Of a stretch of 64,000 nucleotides of DNA, positions 47,041-58,723 are shown piece after piece; positions within the stretch are counted from its first letter, which is position 1, and the number at the start of each line of letters is the position of its first letter. Source of the stretch: Coptis chinensis (lineage: Eukaryota > Streptophyta > Magnoliopsida > Ranunculales > Ranunculaceae). The position numbers and the translations under genes are program-made. The DNA is taken from NCBI GenBank assembly GCA_015680905.1, contig CM027378.1, positions 75,855,501-75,919,500 of the forward strand, written 5' to 3'. The notes under the pieces were generated by a model. That model made no database searches. It saw nothing but the letters and a program-made list of their open reading frames with translations, and was not told where the DNA came from.

Positions 47041-48640
47041 GACGTATCTACAAATAAACAAGAATCACACAAGTTCAAAACTTCAAACTATATACAAGAT
47101 AAATAGCATGATCCATTCATGAATACACCTATCCCAAACCCTCATCTCAAGCAAAAAATGTCTAACCAAATTAACAAAATCTCTAAAAATGAATTATTTT
47201 TACCGAACTAGCAAAAATCACATAAATATGTATTTAAAACCTAAGCAATTCGTAATGAAAAAAAAAATTGTAACAAATAAAGCAAAAGAGACAGTAACCA
47301 AACAAATATCAATGTAAATCCATTTTTGAAATAAATAAATGTGTGCAATATGCTCAAACTAAGAAAACTAAAACTTGGCCATCTAGGGAGGTCACATTGA
47401 TTAGAAAAAAAATATATATTAAGAGAGCATATCCAAATAAGCTAAATTGAAAATTAAATAAACCCATTTCACTCATACAACCAATAACAAAATACATTTA
47501 ATAGTTTGACATCTCACCTCCGTAGTAAGTAAAGCGCTACAAGAGAACCCTGTAAGTACTGAGGCGTACCTTCTTGAGCTGAAAAAAATGCGTAACAATT
47601 AAATATGTTTCTATCTATATGTTTCAAACCAACAAAGAATTAGTAATTTAATAGTTATATATTAATACTATATATAGTTAGAAAAAAAAATTGTTCTCTG
47701 AAAAAACATCCATGAAACAAACAGTCAAGGAAAACACTCAAAAGTAGTAACATAGCAGTAACATGATCAAAACTTAACAAACTTCAACCTTATTTTCATA
47801 AAAAACTAACAGTACCATCTTCAATTATCAGCAAAGCATCAATCATACAAGTTAAAATAAGCAAACAAAATAAAGCACTCAAATCTCAAACCGAACTAAA
47901 CCAATGAGAACAACAACATCCACATATAAATAAATCAAATAAATGAAACCCAATTAACTAACAGTGAAAAAACAAAACCCCAACTTTAAAAAAAAAAATA
48001 CTAACTTTAATCTAACGTACGTCAAATATCAAACTACAACTTCAATCAGTTTGTTGGTGGTACGTACAACGCACTTAATTCCAAAGTGAAAATCGTATGT
48101 AAGTTGAGATGGAAAAGAGGAGTTTTGATTGCCGATAGTTTGAAGATAAAGTTGAAGGCAATGAAGACCAAGAGTTTGATTTTGTGTATAGTCAGACGTC
48201 TTTTGTGTGTAACAGCAATACAAAGAACATCTTTTACTCAATTTCCATCCAAAACAAAAAAAATGCAACTTTTAATAAACTAAAAACTTAAAAAAGATAC
48301 CTTTAAGCTTTACTTTGGTGTTTGATGAGAGAGATGGCGAGAGAACCGATAATAGTGACGAATTGTAAGGGAAGAAGATGAGAGAGATGGTGAGAGAGGC
48401 CGTGGAAGTTTTTTTTTTTTTTTTTTGCTACAAAGGCGGTGGAAGCTAGAGGTGGTGAGATTAGTTCCAACTTCTCTGTGGGTATCTAATTTTTGTGGGA
48501 GAGAAATTTTGGTGCTCCGCGCCCAAAACTTTGGAGCAATGTTGGATCTATACCGAGGAAAGATAACCGTGGGTGAAAACATACTGTGCCAAGATCTGAT
48601 CCAACGGTCGAAGCCATGGGAACACCCACACGCTGTTACC
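47041..48640 (-). other. 5' region of the TNP2 gene and right arm of the CACTA
   Basis: Upstream, in transcription terms, of the TNP2 start codon. Very AT-rich, with A-tracts and a T run at 48411-48426. Probably promoter and 5' untranslated exons. No protein match was found in either strand. Confidence 0.5.
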
Positions 48641-48789
48641 GTCGCGAAAGGTTGCAAAATAGTGTCACGCCCTGCTACAACAACTATAACTATGTCAACA
48701 GCTTGTGACCGTGGCTAATAATTCTACAGCTTTGGTCCGTGGCTAATGCTCCGGGTCATCCGTGGCTAAAGCCTCTTTTTCTTGTAGTG
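48641..48789. repeat. Right subterminal repeats and end of the large CACTA
   Basis: Units GACCGTGGCTAAT, GGTCCGTGGCTAATG and CATCCGTGGCTAAAG precede TTTTTCTTGTAGTG, the complement of the left end. They match the CCGTGG units at 12721-13135. Confidence 0.88.
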
Positions 48790-49577
48790 TTGGATTTGGA
48801 TAAGGATCTATTTCGACTAAAGGAAGAACATGAGGAAGTTTTTGGTCTTGAAAATACTCTACTTGAGTGATATTGAAGAATTTATATATCTAGCACAATA
48901 CGTACACAAGATCAGACATTGCATTTTCTATTAGTTTCTTATCAAGATATAATTGTGCACATACACTTAGACATTGGAATGATGTCAAAGACATATTGAG
49001 ATATTTTTATGGAATAACTGGTATGAAACTATTTTATTCTTATGGTTCCACTAATGACTATGATCTAGTTGGCTCTGTAGTCTTTGGCTATCCATCTAAC
49101 CCTCAGAAAGGTCACTCCCAAATAAATTATGTATTTCTTAGTGGTAATGCTGCCATTTGTTGGCATTCCACTAAACAAACTTTAGTGGCAATTTCCTCTA
49201 ACCACTCTGAAATTTTAGCTCTTCATGAAGCTAGTCGTGAATGTGTATGACTAAGGTTATTAATTGGGCATATTCGTAGTTCTTGTCAATTACCTTCTAT
49301 AACAGGTATTCCCAGCATTATTTATGAGGATAATGTAGCTTCTATAGCCCAGATTCAAGAAGGATTTATAAAAGGAGACAGAACAAAACACATTGCACCA
49401 AAATTCTTTTACACTCATCAACTTCAGAAGAAGAAGCAGATAAGGTCGAGCAAGTTCGTTCCAGTGACAACCTTGTTGATCTCCTCACTAAATCACTACC
49501 GAAGCATACATTTCAAACGATTGTATATGGGATCGGATTGTGCAAAGTTCACCACCAAGCTATATAAAGACTTGTCT
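48790..49577 (+). pseudogene. Ty1/copia pol remnant, right part (RNase H)
   Basis: The frame continues exactly across the CACTA: LDLDKDLFRLKEEHEEVFG follows HMVVRN from 12680-12703. Further on it reads RYFYGITGMKLFY, DYDLVGSVVFGYPSNPQK and GHSQINYVFLSGNAAICWHS, then VAISSNHSEILALHEASREC and IYEDNVASIAQIQEG. This is the typical copia RT end and RNase H, including the acidic residues of GS..FGYPS..PQ and E(A/I)LAL. Stops and frameshifts occur (TGA near 49248, frameshift near 49430). It ends before G-rich tracts at 49578. Confidence 0.92.
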
Positions 49578-49900
49578 TTATCAGGGGGAGTAATAGAACA
49601 GGGGGAGCATCCTTAGGAATGTGTCCTAGGACATATGCAGTGTACTCTTTTCCTTTATCTAGGTTTTATCCCACTAGGTTTTCCTAGTAAAGGTTTTAAT
49701 GAGGCAGTATTAAGCAAGTCACAATGATTTTGAGTAATGTTGTACTATTTTTCCTTCGCTTTGGTTTTTCCCATTGGGTTTTCCTTAGCAAGGTTTTAAT
49801 TAGGCAACTGTCATTGGATAGTTATAGAGCATCCAGAATAATGCTACAAAAGATGCATCCACCATAATTTCTACAAGAATGGTGAACATCCGAGGGGGAG
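49578..49900 (+). promoter_or_regulatory. 3' untranslated region with polypurine tracts of the copia element
   Basis: AGGGGGAG occurs at 49581 and again, as CAGGGGGAGC, near 49598. CGAGGGGGAG at 49891-49900 abuts the LTR and is the probable functional tract. The earlier two look like additional tracts or decayed duplicates. The stretch also repeats GGTTTT(A/T)(A/T)CCCA(C/T)(T/C) phrases at 49663 and 49763, followed by TTTTCCTTAGYAAGGTTTTAAT. Confidence 0.75.
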
Positions 49901-50205
49901 TGTTATGAAATCCGTGGGCTTATATGGATGCCCACCATTGTTATGTGTTATCCTGATAATCCTCTATCTTGGTATTTATCCTGATAATCTTCTATTTTGG
50001 TGTTTATTCTGATCATCCTCTATCTTACTGTTTATCCTGTTAATCATTTATCTTAGAAAGGAGGTTACCTAGTTGTATATAAAGATAACCTCCTCCCATT
50101 CAGATTTACCTCAATGAATAAGAATTCTCTCTATCTTATTCTCTCAATGATTCAATACATGTTAAGTTTGGGTAGTGTTATCTCCAAATTGGTTTAATTC
50201 TAACA
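49901..50205 (+). mobile_element. 3' LTR of the Ty1/copia element (305 bp)
   Basis: Starts TGTTATGAAATCC right after the polypurine tract and ends TTCTAACA, so the termini TGTTA/TAACA are inverted repeats. It has TATATAAAGATAACC near 50077 as a likely TATA box, followed by the pyrimidine-rich leader. The 5' LTR lies left of the window, so the full TSD cannot be tested; AATAA follows at 50206-50210. Confidence 0.85.
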
Positions 50206-51771
50206 AATAACAGATAATGACCAAAATAAACGAAAAAGGGAAAAGGGCTATTCTAGACTCTACAAATATGGCCTAATAAAGGTTCAAGCCCATAAGGCAA
50301 AAGGCTCATGCTCATAGCCCTATTCATTATTGATCTACCACAATTATCGTCCACTATCAATGTTATTTGAAAGTCATGTGGCGCACACTTGCACGTGAAC
50401 ATGTGCAAGACACACTTTTTTGTACTTTTGTAGTAGTTATTTAACTTGTAGTTAAATAACCTACCCGATCAATCTCTACTTCTTTCATCGTGAGATCGTT
50501 CTCATAAGAAATTACTTTCTCTACACTCCCCACTTGCACCACTATACCATTATTAAAATGTACAACTAATCTCCAAGCCTTGCCTACTTATAAAATGAGA
50601 CCTTCATCACTTATAAGAACAACGTCGAGATTTGATCTCAGTCTCTATTATTTTGTACGGAGGCGGTAATACAAAGCTTAGTCTCATCCTCAAACATAAC
50701 CCTTCCCATATTTTATTATATTTCTCGATTAGTTACTTTACATGCATACTCTCTTGATGTGTTTTGACAAATCTTACTGAAATAGGGACAACTAAAACAT
50801 TGGTTGTCACAGTTTGGCCCTCCCCCCACCCACTAAAAATCTTATCGGAGCTCAGACCATATTTTGTATTTATAGGAAATCTTAACCATGCATCTCAATC
50901 TTAAACATCTCTTTTGGGTAAAAGGTTCTTCTTTTAATACTCGGAAATTTACGATTTTTTAGTTTTTCATTTAAATGAGTGGACTACCTCAAAACACAAA
51001 ATTAACGAGTTTGGGAATTGAAATAAAAGTATTTGGGGTTTGGAATATTGGTCTCCTACTTGTATATTTAATTTTTACTAGATCTTCGAATTTTATATGT
51101 ATGCTTTATTTGTTTGGGTCTCTTTATTTAATAGATAAAGCTTTTTGAATTGCATGAAGTTCATATAAATCACAAAATAAGCCTCTTCCCTCGATACACA
51201 TACTCATTTTAAATCTAAAAGTCAAAATTTTCAACAAAGTAAGCGATTAAAGTCTATTAAGCTAGTTTTGGTGAGATATCGATCAATTATGTTAGCCTTT
51301 TGTTTTAAGACTTTCCAATTATGGGGAGAAGCCGCTTCCAATTGGCGAGCATTCATACTTTCATGGTGTTAGTTGTTGAGTTCCCTATCTACTACATTTT
51401 ACAACACTATTATATAAGGTGCGTCCTACGAACGGATGCCGTTATAATAGATGTTTTCTAAAAAATTGGTGCAACTATGCAGAGCTAAGAGGTATAAATG
51501 TTATATATATTTATCAGTCATCCAAATTTCTTGCAATGTGAAAATTTCACTCTCTATAAAAAAAAAGAACTCACTCATGATAAAACCTTTCAACTTTTTT
51601 TGTTGTTGTTTAATAATAGACGACGTTTGATTGAAGGCGATGATCATATTGAAGCTACTTGAATAGAAAAACATTCTCAGTCATACCAAAAGATCGAGAT
51701 CATAAACAACATTTTAAAAGCAAAACTATATTTGTCGAAACATTCTAACTACATATAATACAACTATGTTT
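50206..51771. other. Unassigned non-coding DNA
   Basis: AT-rich, without long frames, LTR ends or known motifs. I see nothing in it that I can name. Confidence 0.6.
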
Positions 51772-52398
51772 TGAGGTTAGCTTAATGTAGTTGGATATAG
51801 TTTCCAATTTCCCATAAACTATTCTTTAAGGTCAGTTAAATGCATTTGCATCCACTTTCCGATTTCTCGTTAATTATTCATTGAGGCTAGTTCCATGCAT
51901 TTGTATCCAATTTTCGATTTCCTGTTAATTATTCTATGAGGTTAGTTCAATATAGTTGCATTCAATTTTCGATTTTCCGTTAAACATTCTTTTAGGTATA
52001 GTTTTCAATTTTCCGTTAATTTTGAGATTAGCTCGATGCAGTTACATCCAGTTTCTGATTTTTTGTTAATTATTCTTTACGTTTAGCTCAATGCATTTGC
52101 ATCCAGCTTCTAGTTTCAAGTTAACTATTCTATGACGTTAGTTCAAATGTTCAATGTAGTTGCACTCAATTTTTGATTTTCCGTTAATTAGTTTTTTTGA
52201 GGTTTGTTCGGAGCAGTTGCATCCAGTTTATGATTTCCCGTTAATTATTCTTTGAGATTAGTTTAATGCATTTGTATTCAGTTTTCGATTTCCCGTTAGT
52301 TATTCTTCGAGGTGAGTTAATTGTAGTTGCATTTAGTTTCTGATTTCCCGTTAATTATTATTTGAGGTTAGCTTAATGCATTTGCATCCAGTTTCTAA
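51772..52398 (+). repeat. Diverged minisatellite, about 55-bp period, about 11 copies
   Basis: Units of the form GAGGTTAGCTTAATGCATTT, GCATCCAGTTTCTGATTTCC and GTTAATTATTCTTT follow one another; for example the TGCATCC core lies at 51848 and its partner 55 bases on. Units differ by substitutions and small indels, so the array is old. It is not a CRISPR array: repeats are contiguous, without unique spacers. Confidence 0.88.
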
Positions 52399-54109
52399 AT
52401 TTCTACATAACATTATTCTATACACGTTCTCTAAATTAGATATTAATCCCTATATTTTATCTAAATTACAAAAAAGTCCTTACGCTTTTCTACCCAATAT
52501 AAAATTACAAAAGTGCCATATACTGAAAATTACAAAATTACTTCTATGCGCGCGCTATTTTTTTTAGTGAGATATTGCCACTGGGCGTTATACGTATTTT
52601 GTATCTCATTATTCTCTCTCCTAATCTAAGCAAATAACTACTAATATTTTAGAATGTATTTTATCGTAATTAAATGAATGTATACGCTCTTGTGTTCTGA
52701 AAAAGGTTTTCCCATGAGGGTAAAATAATAATTTCACTTTGATTGTAAATTTAAAAAAATAAAAAATAAAAAAAAAATGGTGTGGCTCATCTATGTTGGG
52801 ATTGTTGGGCACGCGGCATGAGGCTAGTATATATCTAAGAATCTCCTAGGATTAATTTTAAATAAGTTGCCCATAATAGTAGCTACACCATTTTGGCTAA
52901 ATTGGATCCGATGTGGCCCGTTTCTATTGAGCCCATACAATTAGCTAAAACGTTGGTGAGTCTTGTTCACAATTTGTGGATGGGCCTAACAAGAACGACC
53001 CTATCCATAATCATCCACCTTAGTGGTGTAGTGCGTCATTTGTTTCTAAAGTTTGATAGAGGTAAAATGTGTATCTTCTAAGTCACAGTGAATTAATCGA
53101 TGGGCGGATCCATGATTTTGCCAACTCAAGGGGCTAATACAACTAACATACACTACAAATATATTTTTTGGGGTGAATTATAACAAATATTTTTTTTTCA
53201 ACCGAAAAGTTGGACAATACACAAATGATTATTATATTTAGAGTAATTTATCCAGTAGATCCCGTACTAGAATACAAATATTTCAACTTTCTGTATTTAA
53301 AAACATAAACGGTAGGCAGATACTTGGACTGCCATAGCAGTTTGCGGTACATCGAGATGGATATACCTACTAACAGCAGAACTGTGCATTGCCTAAACAA
53401 GTAAAAAAGATTCAAAATCCAGACTTGCTCCTAATTCAAAATCTTGACTTTTCTGTCCATTTCGAATCAATGACTTTTTGTTATTGGTCGTGTACCAAAA
53501 TATCCACACCTCAATCCCCTTAAGTTTCTTCTGCAAAAGGCTTCATATCCTCACAAAGACCGACCTAGGCATTATATTCAATTTTGATCTTGCTAGCTGC
53601 ACACCGGCATGTTTAAGAGGAGTTGATGTTCTCATGAACACGGAATACTATTATTGTCCAGCGAGTAAGGAAAATACATCAAAACGTCGGTTAGTATTTC
53701 TTTCCTTTCTATCTTACTTTAGTTTAGAGTTAAATACAAAAATAAAAGCTATTCATGTTTCATTAGTTTGAACACATTCTCTTGTGTGGTAGAATGTTTC
53801 TGTGTTATGGCCTTATGGCCAAGTCCCAATTATATAGAATACAATCTGTTTCCTGTAGTTGTCCCAATTAGGAACAAATGAATGGAAAGAGCTTCCCAAA
53901 CTTGTTGCCTATGATTCTTGCCCATGTGAGTTTAGTGCTTCGATTGAGGGAGTCGACTTTTAAATTCTCTCTCACCCCAGTACGTCCTTTTGTCGTTCAC
54001 AGCTTAAAATTTGGTTTCTTAGTTGTTCACCCTCCATTCAATCCTTTAGCAATTTTGTGGATGGCGTAGCTCTTCACTTGTTCTCTAGATTTGGAGTATA
54101 CCTTTCAAT
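52399..54109. other. Unassigned non-coding DNA
   Basis: AT-rich. Short frames (52893-53081, 53478-53771, 53878-54069) match nothing I know. The part from 53880 may be decayed LINE sequence, since the LINE fragment begins immediately to its right. Confidence 0.5.
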
Positions 54110-54482
54110 ATATGTGAACAGTCCGTGGATATAGGCAATGACCAAAACTGTGATTCTTAATGAAGTGTGTATGGTGCCACTCACACCAAAGAGATCTCTC
54201 CTTTTGTAGCAAAGATGAAATTGAGCTTACCTATGGAAGCCAGATTCCAAACATCAAGATTTATGACCCCATGTTCCCACTCTCTCTCTCTCTTCTGTTT
54301 GCAGCATGATTTCCATCCAATCAAGTCTTTCTTTCTTTCTAAAGAGGTTCCAACCCATACGAATGCACTGCAAATATTATTAAACTTTTCCAGGGAAGCT
54401 TTAGGAAGAAGAAAAACCCTACTCGCATAAATCAGGGTGCTAGTAAGCACAGGTTTTATCAGTTGTAATCTTCTTGCTTAGG
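54110..54482 (-). pseudogene. LINE (non-LTR retrotransposon) reverse transcriptase C-terminal fragment
   Basis: On the minus strand it reads LQLIKPVLTSTLIYASRVFL, then FNNICSAFVWVGT, DLIGWKSCCKQK and NLASIGKLNFIFATK. A frame-shifted HT..(R/K)ITV segment follows. This is the stretch after the RT catalytic core in plant LINEs (RLQLIKSVL..FLLPK..F.W.G......I.W..VC.PK..GGLG...L..WN.A..GKL). The GGLG motif is replaced by an E-rich run, and both ends are broken. The rest of the element is absent or unrecognisable. Confidence 0.82.
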
Positions 54483-55076
54483 AGAACGCTTCGAGGCCCA
54501 GGAAGCATTCCTAATTCTTCATAGGTTGGCAATCATTGAGCAGAAAGCTAGACTGCATGAACATCTACAAGGCTTACAGGCCTAATACAGGTGTAGAGCC
54601 TACTTTACTACTTGGATGAAACTTGTCTCTTATGTTTGAATACATGACACTATCAAAGACTTTCGAAGGATGGTGAAGCAATTGCAGTACTCTTGAGTTT
54701 AAGAGATAGCTCTCAGATCAGGACCTTTGAAGTGCATTTAGGTCAGAAAGAAACAAAGGCCAGCATTTTTCTTTTATTTGGTGGAATTGCATATAAGTCC
54801 TAAGCATTATTTTGTGTGTTTGTGTTTGGTCTTCTTCGTGACTATCGACTGAGATTCCTGCAATGTCTGTTCTGATGCACGAGTAAATTCAAAATCGAGG
54901 ACCAACTACTTTAGGTTGGTCTTAAAATGACATGGTAGTCTACTATAATTGACTTCATTCATTTCTATACTAAATTGTCATTTTACACCAACATAGATAC
55001 ATGATAAGTGATACCTTAGAAAGTAGAATTAGAAAATAAAACATAAAATAGAGAGAAACGGAGAGAGGAATGGGAC
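54483..55076. other. 3' flank of the subtilase pseudogene
   Basis: No coding frame of note. It would contain the 3' UTR of the subtilase on the minus strand. Confidence 0.5.
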
Positions 55077-58000
55077 CTAAGAGAGAAAATGGATATTACC
55101 ATTAGAAACTGTGACTGCAATCGGGATACTAACCACATGTTTCCCGTCTGTCCACATCATCCTTCCAAACTCAGTCTTGGATTCCCCATGTGATAAGTCG
55201 ACCCTCTCTGCCAAAATCTTGATCAGGTAAGTTAATTTTTGATCTTTGTGGCTAAATTCTAGTTTGGTAGGCTGAACCGTCACCAGGACCCCGACAGGAT
55301 TTTCTATTTGTAATGTGTAGGTAGATGCACCTTCACTTACTTGCGTTGCTGTCCTGGTGACTAACACTTCTCTGCCAGATGACTGATTCAATACAACAGA
55401 AACAGACGGGTAGTTCAGATCCCAAGGAGTCATGCCTTTCTTGCAGCTTCTTGATGTTTGTGTGATTTGAGCGATTTCATCTTCAGTGTAGTCGGATGCA
55501 CAAAGAAAATCCATATAGTCATCGACTGTGAGATCATATACCAAACCAGGATCAAGGGCTTTTTCAGGATCCACGTGTCCCGATTCATAATCCCATACAG
55601 TAGCTGGTTCATAAGTAGTCCCATCAAGCACACGGTTCCCTAAATTGTCAAGTACATATGACGTAGTCATCATTGCGGATTTGATTCTCGATGGCGACCA
55701 TTCTGGTTGAGACCTTTCAACAATGCCGCAACCCCTGAAATGTGGGGGCATGCCATTGATGTTGCTGACAGGATATTGAAGTGAACATTTCTTGTGCCGG
55801 AAGGTACTGTGCTTGGGCCTAAACCATCTGGCCAAGCTGCTAAGATGTTGACACCTGGAGCGATCAGGTCTGGTTTCATGATAAACTTGGACTCCATGTT
55901 GGGCCCTCTTGACGAAAACCCAGCTACCAATGGAGATGGTTTGACATTTAGTTGAGTACCATGCGATACAATAGTGGCATGTGGATCTTCTGATGTGGTT
56001 AAATATGACAAGAGATTCTGTGCAGTTGATGAAGTTATTACTACTGTTGGGAGTACTTGAGCAATATGGGGCAACTCCCCTCCTTGATCACTCATATCAG
56101 CAATGACCATACCAACTCCTCCAGCATCCTGAACAACGCCTCCTAGGTTAAAAACTTCTTTTGTATATCTTCCTTCGAATACAATTATATTTCCACTGAC
56201 AAGTTTCGGGTTCATAGACACAAGGAAAGACCCAACACTTGGCTTATATTTACGGGCATATACTAGAAGAAAGGAGGTTTTCTCAGGTAAGGATGGACCA
56301 CCGTAAATTGATGCTCCAGGGAAAACAGTGCCATTAGCCAATATCAGATCCGCTGGGAACTTTCTATCATTGGTCCCAGCGCCAACAGTTATAACCCATG
56401 GGGATATATTGGACAGTGAACCTGGTAATGGACCTGCATATACAAAAGATGTATTAATAAAATTTGGTTCCACTGCAACATAGATTTCAAGTATCAGGTC
56501 ATCCCTGTTTGCAGGTCATCCCAAGTGAAAACAGCCATAAACTCAACAGTTTTTATTGAATTTGTGGCCAATGGAAATAAGAAACACACTTAAAGTAGTT
56601 AATAGGAAACTCAAGGAATAGAGAAGTTTCTACTGCATTTGTTTAGCTGATTGGTTGCATTTCCGTCCATGATATGTTGTTACTATGGCATTTGCATTGA
56701 AATAAATGGCAGGGTCTTTGGGAGTAAATGGCTGTCTTTATGAAGACATGGTGTATAATTTGTCACAGGAATGAGACATCTGTTGTAATTGACTGGATAT
56801 GTGACCATTGGGAATGTGATTAGTCATAATGCTAGGACATAAAGTTTTACTTTTTGTAATTGTCCGTCCTGTGATTGTGTATGTTCTTAGGACGTAAAAT
56901 TACTTTATGTCGGCTTCCAGGACTCTGGATCCAAGTTGTTCCTAAATCTTTACTTTATGTTCTTAGTATTTACTTTTTCTATTCAGTAGGTCCTGCTCTC
57001 ATGAGGAAATAATGTTGCCTATTTGCGGCCAAATTTTGACGATCTACATAAATTCGAAGGGGGGCTATTATCTCTGGGAGCGCTCATCCAGATTTCTTCT
57101 TGCTTCTTCTGTCACTAGCTGGGTGTTTATGAGGTACCAATATTGACTATTGACATCCAAATCCACACACACGCGCACACTCCTATGAAGCTCCTCTCGT
57201 CACTCTGATCTCTAAGGTTCCTTTTTAAACCCCAAGGATCAAACCCCAAAGTGGTAATGTTGCCTAACTACCATTATTAGCACTCGGAAATAGGATCAGT
57301 TACGGTACCATGCATCTTAAGTTCTAAAGCATCAACAGAATGAAGTCCAACGTTCTACTTACTTTTGGACTTGTTTCTCCGTTTGAGGCTGTAGGTATTT
57401 GTACAATTGTTACACTGGTATGCAGACTTCTATTGAACCCCCACCAACCCACCCAAGCCACAAGTAGTAACTTAGCGCTAGGAACGCTGCCACCAGCGAA
57501 GAGGACTTAAATCCAAAAAGGAAACTCATAAACCTGATATGGCATCAATGTTACAATGTGTTTGGTAGTTAGGAACTCTTATTGCGTCAGTGGATTTCCC
57601 TGGGAACTTAAGTCTTGATAAGTATGGGGTGGGGTTTTTGTGGTTATTCTCAGTAGCCCCGTTTTTGTCGTACATAGTGTGTGACTCTCTCGTTAGTTAG
57701 TTGTAACCACTTTTTTTCAACCAAATTTAATTCTAATTAATCGTAAAAGCTATTGAAAAATTTGTTACCTTCATTTCCCGCAGAAGCTGAAACTAGAACA
57801 TTGTGTTTCATTGCACCAAACTGTGCAATGCTAATAGGATCCTCGTGATAGCGTTTACGTGTGATACTGCCAATGGAAAACGAGATGACATCTACTCCGT
57901 CTTGTACTGCCTTCTCATAGGCCTCAAGAATGTCTATGGTGCTGCAGTCGGACAAACCCCTACAGACTTTATACACAGCCAATCGTGCTCTGGGTGTGAT

Positions 58001-58723
58001 TCCCATCGCCATCCCTGCCGCGTACCCAAATAAGGAAGCATTTGGTACTAAGCTTCCTGCTGCTGTGGAACAGGTGTGTGTGCCGTGACCAGTCGTGTCT
58101 CGTGCCGAGTCATGTCCTTGGGGCTCATTAGGGCTTCTTCCAGAGTTGAAGTATCTTGCCCCAATCAGTTTTCTGTTGCATAGATTTCTGGTAAAGTTGT
58201 GGCCCTCAACACAAACACCTTTCCATTTTGGGGGTATTGGACCAATACCCTCATCATGGAAACTTTCACTTTCTGGCCAAACTCCTGTATCCAGAAGACC
58301 AGAACCCCTATAATCACATCTGACCCGTAGTTTGATTCTTCAAGTAGACGTCCAACAACATCACCTTTCCTCAGGAGTCCCAGGAATCGTGGTGTGTGTG
58401 GTGTGAACTTCAATAAAATCATTCGGGAAAACTCCTACAACTTCTCGCAACTTCTTCATATATTCAACTTCCTGGGGACTCAGAGAAGCGGAGAACCCAT
58501 AAAAAACTTTGTCATACAAATGGAGCAGTTTAGGCCTCTCTCTTGTTGATATTTTGTCTAGAATTGAAACATACCAGGTCTTAAACTCTAGGAAGACTGT
58601 AGGTTTTAGAACCTTGTTGATTTGAATTATATACAGGTCTTTATCACCGTTTCTACTCTCCTGATTAGAACTTGAGATTGTTATTAGGAGAAGAAAGAAT
58701 AAAATACTTTGGAGAGGAGACAT
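55077..58723 (-). pseudogene. Subtilisin-like serine protease (plant subtilase, S8A) pseudogene
   Basis: Plant subtilases are secreted proteases of the cell wall. Exon 1 (57769-58723) has a hydrophobic signal sequence (MSPLQSILFFLLLITISSS), an inhibitor I9 prodomain, GVLDTGVWPESESF with the catalytic Asp, RDTTGHGTHTCSTAAGS with the catalytic His, and DVISFSIG. It ends NEG at a GTAAC donor. Exon 2 (55077-56433) starts GPLPGSLSNISPWVITVGA, contains a PA-domain region, FSSRGPN, PDLIAPGVNILAAW, the catalytic-Ser motif as ATSMACPHISG (usually GTSM), YESGHVDP, ALDPGLVYD, LNYPS and a Fn3-like end. Total size is about 770 codons, normal for the family. There are three frame breaks: one base missing near 58395, an 8-base insertion near 58300 and one base missing near 55720. 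The GT..AG intron is 1335 bp. Confidence 0.9.

Larger units (their letters stand above)
12707..48789 (-). mobile_element. CACTA (En/Spm) DNA transposon, 36.1 kb with nested insertions
   Basis: Left end CACTACAAGAAAGC; right end, read inward on the minus strand, CACTACAAGAAAAAG. The 3-base TSD TTG (12704-12706 and 48790-48792) is the size expected for this superfamily. Both ends carry subterminal repeats with CCGTGG / GCCACGG cores, and the copia reading frame resumes across the insertion, which confirms both borders. Removing four nested insertions and their TSD copies leaves about 14.0 kb. It encodes TnpA-like and TNP2 proteins on the minus strand near the right end, and carries host-gene pieces between 14.5 and 37.4 kb. 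It was once autonomous but is now broken in both genes. Confidence 0.93.
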
